A DNA stretch of 5,690 nucleotides from Desulfobacterales bacterium. GTDB taxonomy: Bacteria; Desulfobacterota; Desulfobacteria; Desulfobacterales; Desulfosalsimonadaceae. Shown piece after piece: positions 1-5,690 of this stretch. The notes under the pieces were generated by a model, which worked only from the letters and a program-made list of their open reading frames with translations, was not told the origin of the DNA and made no database searches. The DNA is taken from contig JAOZOL010000173.1 of the NCBI GenBank assembly GCA_029933295.1, positions 1-5,690 on the forward strand. The letters run 5' to 3'. Within the stretch, counting starts at the first letter, position 1. Each line of letters opens with the position of its first letter. Made by a program: the position numbers and the translations under genes.

Positions 1-376
1 AGTAATGGAACTGGCAGTCGATTACGCTAAAACCCGCGTTCAGTACGATCAGCCCATCGGTGCTTTTCAGGCGATTAAACACAAGTGCGTCGATATGTAT
101 ACGGATGTGGAAAGCTCCCGCTCGATTTTATACTGGGCAGCCTGGGCGCAGGACTCCGGAGATGAAAAAACAGCCGCCGTGGCTGCTTCAGCTGCCAAGT
201 CTTATTGCACCGAAGCCTTTACCCGGGTGGCAGGCCGTGGGATTCAGGTTTTTGGTGGCACTGGTTTCACCCTGGAAAATGAGATGCACCTGTATCTGAA
301 ACGGGCTAAATGGAATGAAGTGGCATTGGGTGATCCCATGTATCATCGGGAAAAAGTTCTTAATTTGGTGTCTTAG
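1..376 (+). CDS. Acyl-CoA dehydrogenase, C-terminal fragment (5' end outside window)
   Basis: This is the C-terminal flavin-binding helical domain of an acyl-CoA dehydrogenase, which would oxidise an acyl-CoA to its 2-enoyl-CoA and pass electrons to electron transfer flavoprotein. The frame is open to the left edge (a Val codon precedes the ATG at 5), so that ATG is an internal Met. Counting from it, the family pattern YAKTRVQYDQPIGAFQAIKH spans residues 7-26 and the GRGIQVFGGTGFT segment spans 78-89. The closing HLYLKRAKWNEVALGD segment (95-110) matches the place where medium-chain enzymes carry the catalytic Glu followed by Gly. Here that residue is Leu108 (bases 326-328), so the usual base is missing; a base at the alternative upstream site would lie outside the window. 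The ligase gene starts 33 bases after the stop, probably in the same operon. Family is secure; substrate is unknown. Confidence 0.93.
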   Translation, partial: VMELAVDYAKTRVQYDQPIGAFQAIKHKCVDMYTDVESSRSILYWAAWAQDSGDEKTAAVAASAAKSYCTEAFTRVAGRGIQVFGGTGFTLENEMHLYLKRAKWNEVALGDPMYHREKVLNLVS

Positions 377-395
377 CAAACCATACTGCAAAAAT

Positions 396-404
396 AAGGA
401 GGGG
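396..404 (+). promoter_or_regulatory. Ribosome binding site of the acyl-CoA synthetase
   Basis: The run AAGGAGGGG lies 7 bases (counted from AGGAGG) before the ATG at 410. A second ATG at 406 overlaps this region but opens a frame of only five codons (M-Y-E-D-V-stop), so 410 is the real start. Confidence 0.8.
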
Positions 405-409
405 CATGT

Positions 410-2107
410 ATGAAGACGTATGACGACAGACCCTGGTTAAAAGCCTATGATCCGGGAATTCCGCCGGATATCGATATCCCGGAAAAAACCTATACCGATA
501 CCCTGTTAGAGGGCCTGACAGCAGCACCTGACCGGGCGGCCATGCATTTTATGGGCACTACTCTCACCTTTCGGCAGTTGGATGAAATGTCGTGCCGGTT
601 TGCGGCTTTTTTAACAGGAAACGGTGCTAAACCGGGAGATGTCGTGGGACTGAGTCTGCCCAACATTCCCCAGTTCCTGATTGCGCTTTGCGGTACTATG
701 CGGGCCGGCTGCACGGCTACGGGCGTGTCACCGCTTTTAACGCCAAAAGAACTGGCCCATCAGGTCAACGATTCCGGCTGCCGGGTTCTGGTCACGTTAG
801 ATGCCATATTTGAACGCGTATTAACCAAAGTGGAAAACCAGGTACCCGGATTATCTCATGTAATAACCACCAGTATCGGGGATTATCTGCCCGCAGTAAA
901 ACGGATTATGGGCAGGCTTCTCAAAAAGCTTCCATCCGGCAAGGTGACACCCATTGCCGGCAAAAATATTCAATCGTTTAAGCAGGTGATGAACCAATAT
1001 CCGGCTGACAGGCAAACGGCTACGATCACACCTGACGATATCTGCCTGATTCAGTACACCGGAGGTACCACCGGGCTTCCCAAAGGCGTTGAGCTGACCC
1101 ACCGCAATATCTTTTCCAACCTGACACAGGTAAAAAAATGGAGCGACTTTGAAATGGCTCGGGATGTGCTGTGTTCCGGTTATCCGTTTTTCCACCTGGC
1201 TGGCCTGATGTTCGGCATGACGGCCATGGCCACAGCAAGCACCCAATGTCTGATTCCGGATCCTAGAAATACTAAGCATATCTGCAGCGAGATCCGAACT
1301 CATAGTCCCTCGATTTATGCCAACGTGCCCACTCTTTACCAGATGCTGATTGATGACCCGGGATTTAAAAAACTTGATTTTACGTCGGCCAAAATTTTTG
1401 TATCTGGTGCGGCCCCGTTTGCCGTGGAATCAATCCAGGCCTTTGAATCAATCGTCGGTCAGGGCAAGGTGGTGGAGGTTTATGGCATGACCGAAACCAG
1501 CCCAATCATCACCGGCAATCCGCTGGAAGGGAAAAAGAAAATCGGCTCCGTGGGCGTACCGGTCTCCAACACACACGTCCGCATCGTTGATGTGGAAAAC
1601 GGGACAGATTTAATGCCTGTTGGAGAACCCGGCGAGCTGATCGTTCGCGGCCCCCAAGTGATGAAAGGCTATTGCAACAAACCCGAAGAAACAGATCACG
1701 CCATGCGCGAGCACGATGGCAAAATCTGGCTGCATACCGGTGATGTGGCCCGCATGGATGAAGACGGGTACTTTTATATCATGGACCGGTCCAAGGACAT
1801 GCTCATCGTGGGTGGATACAAAGTTTTTTCAAGGGAAGTGGAGGAAACCCTGTACCAGCATGAGGCGATTGATTTTTGCGCCATCATCGGCCTGCCAGAT
1901 CCAAAACGGCCCGGTAGTGAAATTGTCAAGGCAGTGGTCCAATTGTCCGCAGACGCCGGAAATCAGAATGCCGATAGCTTAAAAGAAAAAATCAAAACTT
2001 ATTGCCGCGAAAATATGGCCCCTTACAAAGTGCCGAAAGTCATAGAATTTATTGACACCATTCCGTTAACCGCAGTGGGCAAGGTGGACAAAAAAGCACT
2101 ACGGTAA
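410..2107 (+). CDS. Acyl-CoA synthetase (AMP-forming fatty/organic acid CoA ligase)
   Basis: This is an ANL-superfamily ligase that activates a carboxylic acid with ATP to an acyl-adenylate and then to acyl-CoA in the cytoplasm. The protein is 565 residues, a normal length for long-chain-type acyl-CoA ligases. All core motifs are present: the ATP-binding P-loop YTGGTTGLPKG (216-226), the YGMTET motif (358-363), the LHTGD motif (441-445), the hinge Asp-Arg at 459-460 followed by the KDMLIVGGYKV stretch, and the C-terminal catalytic Lys558 in PLTAVGKVD. It is therefore expected to be active. The opening PWLKAYDPGIPPDI is like FadD-type enzymes, which favours a medium- or long-chain or cyclic acid substrate, but acid specificity cannot be read reliably. 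It lies directly behind the acyl-CoA dehydrogenase, consistent with activation followed by beta-oxidation-type dehydrogenation. No signal peptide or membrane segment is apparent. Confidence 0.95.
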   Translation: MKTYDDRPWLKAYDPGIPPDIDIPEKTYTDTLLEGLTAAPDRAAMHFMGTTLTFRQLDEMSCRFAAFLTGNGAKPGDVVGLSLPNIPQFLIALCGTMRAGCTATGVSPLLTPKELAHQVNDSGCRVLVTLDAIFERVLTKVENQVPGLSHVITTSIGDYLPAVKRIMGRLLKKLPSGKVTPIAGKNIQSFKQVMNQYPADRQTATITPDDICLIQYTGGTTGLPKGVELTHRNIFSNLTQVKKWSDFEMARDVLCSGYPFFHLAGLMFGMTAMATASTQCLIPDPRNTKHICSEIRTHSPSIYANVPTLYQMLIDDPGFKKLDFTSAKIFVSGAAPFAVESIQAFESIVGQGKVVEVYGMTETSPIITGNPLEGKKKIGSVGVPVSNTHVRIVDVENGTDLMPVGEPGELIVRGPQVMKGYCNKPEETDHAMREHDGKIWLHTGDVARMDEDGYFYIMDRSKDMLIVGGYKVFSREVEETLYQHEAIDFCAIIGLPDPKRPGSEIVKAVVQLSADAGNQNADSLKEKIKTYCRENMAPYKVPKVIEFIDTIPLTAVGKVDKKALR

Positions 2108-2136
2108 CATACAAGATTACTGCAAGAAGCAGAAAA

Positions 2137-2171
2137 TTGCGGGAAAAAATTAATGCAGGCTTTGCCCGCAA
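2137..2171 (+). repeat. Inverted repeat, 7-base arms (possible weak terminator or processing hairpin)
   Basis: TTGCGGG at 2137-2143 is exactly complementary to CCCGCAA at 2165-2171, with a 21-base loop that could pair a little further (AAA against TTT next to the stem, with a bulged G). It lies 30 bases after the ligase stop, where a terminator would be expected. There is no T-run after the second arm, so a standard intrinsic terminator is not supported. Confidence 0.35.
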
Positions 2172-2215
2172 CCCAAGATATGTGAAAATTAATGAATTCG
2201 TAAAAATCTTTTCAT

Positions 2216-2229
2216 GGTGATGAATCACC
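2216..2229. promoter_or_regulatory. Short palindrome GGTGATGAATCACC, possible operator
   Basis: Arms GGTGAT and ATCACC are perfect inverted copies separated by two bases. As RNA it would give only a 5-base stem with a four-base loop, so a dimeric regulator site on DNA is as plausible as a hairpin. It sits about 90 bases before the amidohydrolase start, a reasonable place for an operator. No second copy was noticed in the window, and a chance palindrome remains possible. Confidence 0.25.
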
Positions 2230-2320
2230 TCTGTATCACTAAACAACTTATCCATTATTTCAGTTGGTTATGAATGAGTTGATTGGAAGAAGAACTCAAA
2301 AATCAAATTAAGGAGACCTT

Positions 2321-3190
2321 ATGATTATTGATTCTCATTATCATTTAGAAGAGAGACTATTAACGACTGATGAGTTGTTGAAAAAGATGGATGAGAGTGG
2401 TGTGGATAAGATTGCTTTGATGACGACGATGAACGGTCTTATTCCGGATACAAAAGAGTATCTATTGCCACTCCTAAGATTCCTGCTAACTCATCGATCT
2501 CTTCGAGGACTGGCTAAACTATTGGTTGCCAATTTCGATAAAGAGGGCAATGTGAAGATTCCAGGTGGGATAATCGAGATTTATAAGGATCCGGACAACG
2601 AACCGGTATTTCAAACAGTAAAGGACCACCCCAATAGATTTATCGGCTGGATATTCATCAACCCTCGTGGCAGTAAGGATCAAGTTCAAGAGTTTGAAAA
2701 GTGGAAGGACGAACCTGGTTTTATCGGTGTTAAGGCCCATCCTTTCTGGCACCGTTATCCTCCCATAGAGCTTCTGCCTGTTGCCGAACGTGTTGCCGAG
2801 ATTGGGAAGCCTCTTATTATCCATGTTGGTTTTGGTGCAGACGGTAATTACCATGCTTTGGTTAAACAGGTACCTAACCTGAAAATAATTTTGGCCCACA
2901 CAGGATTTCCCTGCTATTCTGATACCTGGAAGGAAATTAAAGACAATAAAAATATCATGGTTGACCTCGCTGCCAGAGCATATGTAGATAGTAAAATTAC
3001 ACACCAGGTGGTGGAATATTTAGGTGAGGATAGAGTTCTCTTTGGAACGGATGGCCCTTATGGCCACAAGGGCGAAGACGGCAAGTTTGACTATGGATAT
3101 ATTAAAAGAAGAATAGAAGAGCTGTTTCCGGACCCGGGAGTACAAAAAATGCTCCTGGGAGAAAACTTTGCCAATTTTGCTGGGCTTTAA
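2321..3190 (+). CDS. Amidohydrolase-2 family metal-dependent hydrolase/decarboxylase (TIM barrel)
   Basis: This 289-residue protein has the layout of the amidohydrolase-2 (ACMSD-like) family, cytoplasmic TIM-barrel metal enzymes that include decarboxylases and hydrolases of cyclic or aromatic acids. Visible likely metal or catalytic residues are His6 and His8 in the opening DSHYH motif, His168 in the IIHVG strand, His193 in LAHTG and Asp244 in FGTDGPYG; the GVKAHPFW segment (136-143) is also family-like. By comparison with ACMSD, His6, His8, His168 and Asp244 would hold the metal and His193 would be catalytic. The C-terminal LLGENFANF is the usual closing helix, so the protein is complete. 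The ATG at 2321 follows AAGGAG at 2310-2315 and leads directly into the first barrel strand. The first 120 bases are AT-rich (43 G+C of 120) compared with later parts of the gene. Family is confident; reaction and substrate are not known. Confidence 0.88.
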   Translation: MIIDSHYHLEERLLTTDELLKKMDESGVDKIALMTTMNGLIPDTKEYLLPLLRFLLTHRSLRGLAKLLVANFDKEGNVKIPGGIIEIYKDPDNEPVFQTVKDHPNRFIGWIFINPRGSKDQVQEFEKWKDEPGFIGVKAHPFWHRYPPIELLPVAERVAEIGKPLIIHVGFGADGNYHALVKQVPNLKIILAHTGFPCYSDTWKEIKDNKNIMVDLAARAYVDSKITHQVVEYLGEDRVLFGTDGPYGHKGEDGKFDYGYIKRRIEELFPDPGVQKMLLGENFANFAGL

Positions 3191-3221
3191 AAACACATTT
3201 TTAGAGGCACAACATTGTAAA

Positions 3222-3229
3222 AAGGAGGT
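3222..3229 (+). promoter_or_regulatory. Strong ribosome binding site that fixes a TTG start
   Basis: AAGGAGGT is a full-length match to the anti-Shine-Dalgarno sequence and ends 5 bases before the TTG at 3235. It supports TTG as the start of the flavin oxidoreductase in preference to the in-frame ATG at 3271, which would cut off the conserved LFEPAYIGKMELKNR opening. Confidence 0.85.
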
Positions 3230-3234
3230 CTAAC

Positions 3235-4422
3235 TTGTCCCGATTGTTTGAACCCGCTTATATTGGTAAGATGGAATTGAAAAATCGATTTATTCATTCC
3301 GCCACTCATGAAGTTATGTCAACAGATGACGGGCATATCACTGAGGATCTTATCCGCCGCTATAAAAATCTTGCCAAAGGGGAAATCGGCCTGATCATCC
3401 CGGGTCATTTGTGTGTGCACCCACTGGGTCAAGGCCACCATGGCCAAACGAGCATTTATACGGACGATATGATTCCAGGCTTGAAGCGGTTGGTTGAGAC
3501 GGTTCACGAAAACGGCGGGAAAATCGCATTTCAACTGAATCATGGCGGCCGGCAGACACCAAAACAGTTAATCGGGGAAGCACCTGTTGCCCCCACAGGT
3601 CGGGGAAGAGATCCGGTAAGCATGAATAAGCCCCGGCAAATGGATGAAGCGTTAATTGAAGAAACCATTGAGGCATTTGCCGCAGCTGCGGTTCGTGCGG
3701 TTGAAGCAGGTGCGGATGCGGTTCAGATCCATGCCGCCCACGGATACCTGAATAGTGAGTTTTTGTCCCCTTTTTTCAATAAGCGAAAAGATCAATGGGG
3801 TGGTTCGAATGAGAATCGATTCAGGTTTATCAGGGAAATCATAACGCGAATTAAATCCAGACTGCCTGATGACAAACCGCTCCTGGTTAAAATGAATACA
3901 TTTGATTATACCCCAATGAAAGGAATGACGCCGGAACTTGCCGGGCTCTATGCGAAATGGATGGTCGAGCTGGGTGTGGAGGCGGTGGAGGTAAGCAGTG
4001 GTTCCTACTATACATTTCATACCATAAGAGGGGATATCCCGGTGGCGGAATTGACGGCAGCAATGCCGGCATGGCGGCGACCACTTGCAAAAATCGTGTT
4101 TGGTCTCTTGAAAAAAGGGAATACGTTCAAAGATGCCTATAACCTGGAAGCTGCACGGACGGTCAAACCGCAAATGGATAAAACGCCATTAATTCTGGTG
4201 GGCGGTATGAGAAAATTGTCCCAGATGGAAGAAGTGGTTGCAAATGGTGATGCTGATTTCATTTCCATGTCCCGGCCCTTTATCCGGGAACCGTTTCTTG
4301 TTAAAAAATTCAGGGAAGGAAAAACAGGAGAATCGTCCTGCATATCCTGCAACAAATGCTTTGCCGCAATGTTTAATGATATGCCTGTGCGATGTTATAA
4401 AAATGGCATTCCCGGTTTATAA
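3235..4422 (+). CDS. Old-yellow-enzyme-type FMN oxidoreductase with [4Fe-4S] site, single domain
   Basis: This is an NADH:flavin oxidoreductase/OYE family protein related to the N-terminal half of 2,4-dienoyl-CoA reductase, bile-acid BaiCD/BaiH and anaerobic aryl-CoA reductases, which reduce activated C=C bonds. It starts with TTG; the beginning LFEPAYIGKMELKNR is the family's normal N-terminus. Visible motifs are QLNHGGRQ (100-107), the active-site segment QIHAAHGYLNSEFLSP (164-179, candidate proton donor Tyr171) with the following DQWGGS, and the FMN phosphate region LVGGMRK (321-327) to SRPFIREP (346-353). His262 may be the second active-site residue. Cys369, 372, 375 and 387 form a C-x2-C-x2-C-x11-C iron-sulfur motif. 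The protein ends at 395, so the FAD/NAD(P)H-binding half found in dienoyl-CoA reductases (around 670 residues) is absent; electrons probably come from a separate partner. It starts 44 bases after the amidohydrolase. Fold is certain; substrate is not. Confidence 0.92.
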   Translation: MSRLFEPAYIGKMELKNRFIHSATHEVMSTDDGHITEDLIRRYKNLAKGEIGLIIPGHLCVHPLGQGHHGQTSIYTDDMIPGLKRLVETVHENGGKIAFQLNHGGRQTPKQLIGEAPVAPTGRGRDPVSMNKPRQMDEALIEETIEAFAAAAVRAVEAGADAVQIHAAHGYLNSEFLSPFFNKRKDQWGGSNENRFRFIREIITRIKSRLPDDKPLLVKMNTFDYTPMKGMTPELAGLYAKWMVELGVEAVEVSSGSYYTFHTIRGDIPVAELTAAMPAWRRPLAKIVFGLLKKGNTFKDAYNLEAARTVKPQMDKTPLILVGGMRKLSQMEEVVANGDADFISMSRPFIREPFLVKKFREGKTGESSCISCNKCFAAMFNDMPVRCYKNGIPGL

Positions 4423-4459
4423 CTGTATAAAGTTTAGCATACATCGAGGGACAGGATAT

Positions 4460-4594
4460 TTATATTATCGTTTGCGGCCCCTTCCCAAAAGGTTCCCCAT
4501 CCGGCTCTACCAGAACCTCCTTGTTGCGGGTTGCAATAATTTTTTCCCCTTCCGTATGTCCGATACACTGACAGCCAACCAATCTAAACCATTT
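4460..4594 (-). pseudogene. Probable frame-displaced C-terminus of the DUF362 gene
   Basis: Beyond the DUF362 stop, the minus strand is open in the neighbouring frame to a TAA at 4460-4462. From Trp (4589-4591) it encodes 43 residues including LVGCQCIGHTEGEKII and EVLVEPDGEPFGKG, a protein-like composition with a Cys pair. No ribosome binding site or good start precedes it, so an independent gene is unlikely. Removing one base from the T5A4 run at 4592-4600 would join it directly to the DUF362 frame, giving ...NPLAHIFKWFRLVGC.... It then ends 37 bases from the convergent flavoenzyme stop. Whether this is a real mutation, a base-calling error in a homopolymer, or chance open frame cannot be decided here. 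Confidence 0.45.
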
Positions 4595-5690
4595 TAAAAA
4601 TATGAGCTAAAGGGTTTGGAACACGTGATGTGGAACCATTGATTTTAGCCATAATCAAAGCAAAAAATGATGATACAGGATTTCCTGGGACATAATTTAT
4701 AGGGTTTACCTTCATTAAATGGAACAGGGCATTAGCTGTTTCACAAAGATTGTTACACTCTGAGCTTAAATATACATTTGTTTTGCCTAAACGTGTTATC
4801 AGGGTTTCCGAGACTTCTTTGATGGCACAATTCCCTACTACCAGAACTTTTCCTGTTATTGAGCTTACAACATCTTTGTCGTGCCCCTTTCCCATCAGAA
4901 GGGTCCAGCCGCCTTTCCCCTTATGATCCAGATACATTGTTTGCATTGCGCAAAGTGGATTATTAACACACCCTTCTCTACACGCTCTTTTAAGGCCTTT
5001 TATAATGGTAACATCTTTTGGAAAACTCGGGTAAAGGTCCCAAGGATATGAACCGCTTTCAGGCATATCGCCTATTAAATCGATATTAGATAAATCTGTA
5101 ATATCTCCTGTGAGTTCTATATCATCAAGGCTTTTAACACCGTGGCCCAGTCCTTTTTCAATGGCAATTTTTAAATGAGGAACATCATTAACATTAAAGC
5201 CGAAAATTTTTGATCCTGCGATATCTGCTGCAATAACATTTTTGCTCCCAATAAGAATTTTAAAGGGACGAACCTGCTCATCCGCAAGCGCTGTGGCAAA
5301 ATAATGACCGTAAATTGAACCCTCCACCCCTTCAATTATTGTTATATCCGGCTCAATAAACCCTAAAACATCCACTAATTTACTGGGAAGGTTATAATTA
5401 TGATCAACACCACGGGATTTGTGCATTGGAAAACCCCATTGATTTTTAATGCCAAGAGTAACGACTCCCATAGAATGCGTTTTGAGTTTTGGTACATTAA
5501 TATACAGGTGTTTTTCCCGTTCACGAATAAGGCGCATTACAGTTTCAGGCATTTCAAAGGAGGTTAGCTCATAGCCGTCAGGGTTATTTTCAGATTGTTT
5601 TTCTTTTCCGGTGAAAGCAAGTGTTTCACTTTTTTCTTCGTCAAGAAATACCGGAACAGTTCCGGTTTGTTTGCATAATTTCGTATATCC
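4584..5690 (-). CDS. DUF362 domain protein, N-terminus outside window
   Basis: The frame is open from the right edge (46 codons before the Met at 5552) to the stop at 4584-4586, so the protein is 5'-partial and 5552 is an internal Met. The pre-Met residues (YTKLCKQTGTVPVFLDEE..., then NPDGYELTSFE) fit the normal N-terminal part of the DUF362 domain. Counting from that Met, NVPKLKTHSMGVVTLGIKN (19-37) is the family hallmark, followed by GVDHNYNL (48-55), the EPDITIIEGVEGSIYGH segment (67-83) and SKNVIAADIAGSKIFG (103-118). The second half (about 185-320) is Cys-bearing: Cys191, 195 and 201, then Cys242, 266 and 270. The DUF362 reaction is not known; some members carry ferredoxin-type clusters, but a classical CxxCxxCxxxC motif is not visible here. 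It reads convergent to the catabolic genes and is AT-rich in places (19 G+C of 60 at 5161-5220). Its last residues may be frameshifted. Confidence 0.88.
   Translation of the reverse strand, partial: GYTKLCKQTGTVPVFLDEEKSETLAFTGKEKQSENNPDGYELTSFEMPETVMRLIREREKHLYINVPKLKTHSMGVVTLGIKNQWGFPMHKSRGVDHNYNLPSKLVDVLGFIEPDITIIEGVEGSIYGHYFATALADEQVRPFKILIGSKNVIAADIAGSKIFGFNVNDVPHLKIAIEKGLGHGVKSLDDIELTGDITDLSNIDLIGDMPESGSYPWDLYPSFPKDVTIIKGLKRACREGCVNNPLCAMQTMYLDHKGKGGWTLLMGKGHDKDVVSSITGKVLVVGNCAIKEVSETLITRLGKTNVYLSSECNNLCETANALFHLMKVNPINYVPGNPVSSFFALIMAKINGSTSRVPNPLAHIFKMV

Larger units (their letters stand above)
2108..2320. other. AT-rich intergenic gap before the amidohydrolase gene
   Basis: This 213-base stretch has no convincing gene. 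It contains a small CTGC/GCAG hairpin (2120-2132), a 7-base inverted repeat (2137-2171) and a short palindrome (2216-2229), annotated separately where worthwhile. It ends with the amidohydrolase ribosome binding site AAGGAG at 2310-2315. It is far longer than the 33- and 44-base gaps elsewhere in the plus-strand series, so transcription may end or restart here. I could not recognise a convincing -35/-10 promoter pair. Confidence 0.5.

Noticed and set aside
406..408. ATG just before the ligase start
   Set aside because: It opens a frame of only five codons and is too close to the ribosome binding site; the ATG at 410 gives the full ligase.
2049..2255. Minus-strand open frame across the ligase end and following gap
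   Set aside because: The predicted 68-residue product has a hydrophobic patch but no family resemblance, overlaps the conserved ligase C-terminus, and has no clear ribosome binding site.
3204..3218. Sigma-54-like AGGCAC...TTGTA element before the flavoreductase
   Set aside because: The spacing between the two halves is one base short and the invariant GC of the -12 part is absent; the position is also in a short within-operon gap.
4423..4459. Shared terminator between the convergent genes
   Set aside because: No stem of useful length followed by a T-run was found on either strand in this short stretch.
4238..4597. Plus-strand open frame of 119 codons across the end of the flavoreductase
   Set aside because: It overlaps the well-supported flavoreductase in another frame for half its length, has no ribosome binding site, and its product shows no recognisable family pattern.
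5550..5552. ATG on the minus strand as the start of the DUF362 gene
   Set aside because: The same frame stays open for 46 more codons to the window edge and those residues fit the N-terminal DUF362 domain; no ribosome binding site at a proper distance marks this ATG as a start.

Overview
The window reads as part of a CoA-thioester catabolic region from an anaerobic, probably sulfate-reducing or syntrophic, Desulfobacterota-type bacterium. That guess rests on content: an acyl-CoA dehydrogenase, an acyl-CoA ligase, an old-yellow-enzyme-type reductase with an iron-sulfur site, and a DUF362 protein. No rRNA or other marker is present, so the assignment is an inference. No mobile element, tRNA, rRNA or CRISPR array was seen.

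Layout. On the plus strand, 1-376 is the C-terminal end of an acyl-CoA dehydrogenase entering from the left edge. It is followed after 33 bases by a complete 565-residue acyl-CoA synthetase (410-2107). A 213-base AT-rich gap with two small inverted repeats precedes a 289-residue amidohydrolase-2 family metal enzyme (2321-3190). After 44 bases comes a 395-residue FMN/[4Fe-4S] flavin oxidoreductase with a TTG start (3235-4422). On the minus strand, converging on these, a DUF362 protein enters from the right edge. Its frame is open all the way to base 5690, so the Met at 5552 is not its true start. It stops at 4584, but a second minus-strand frame continues to 4460 and looks like its displaced C-terminus after a one-base shift at a T5A4 homopolymer run.

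How the genes may work together. The ligase would activate a carboxylic acid to its CoA thioester, the dehydrogenase would introduce a double bond, the Fe-S flavoenzyme would reduce an enoyl, dienoyl or cyclic-enone intermediate, and the amidohydrolase-type enzyme could act as a hydrolase or decarboxylase. This toolkit resembles anaerobic breakdown of cyclic, aromatic or steroid-like acids, but the substrate cannot be read from the sequence. The DUF362 protein is on the opposite strand, has no known reaction, and need not belong to the pathway.

The most unusual points are the dehydrogenase fragment with Leu where the usual catalytic Glu sits, the single-domain flavoenzyme with a C-x2-C-x2-C-x11-C cluster motif, and the apparent frameshift at the end of the DUF362 gene.
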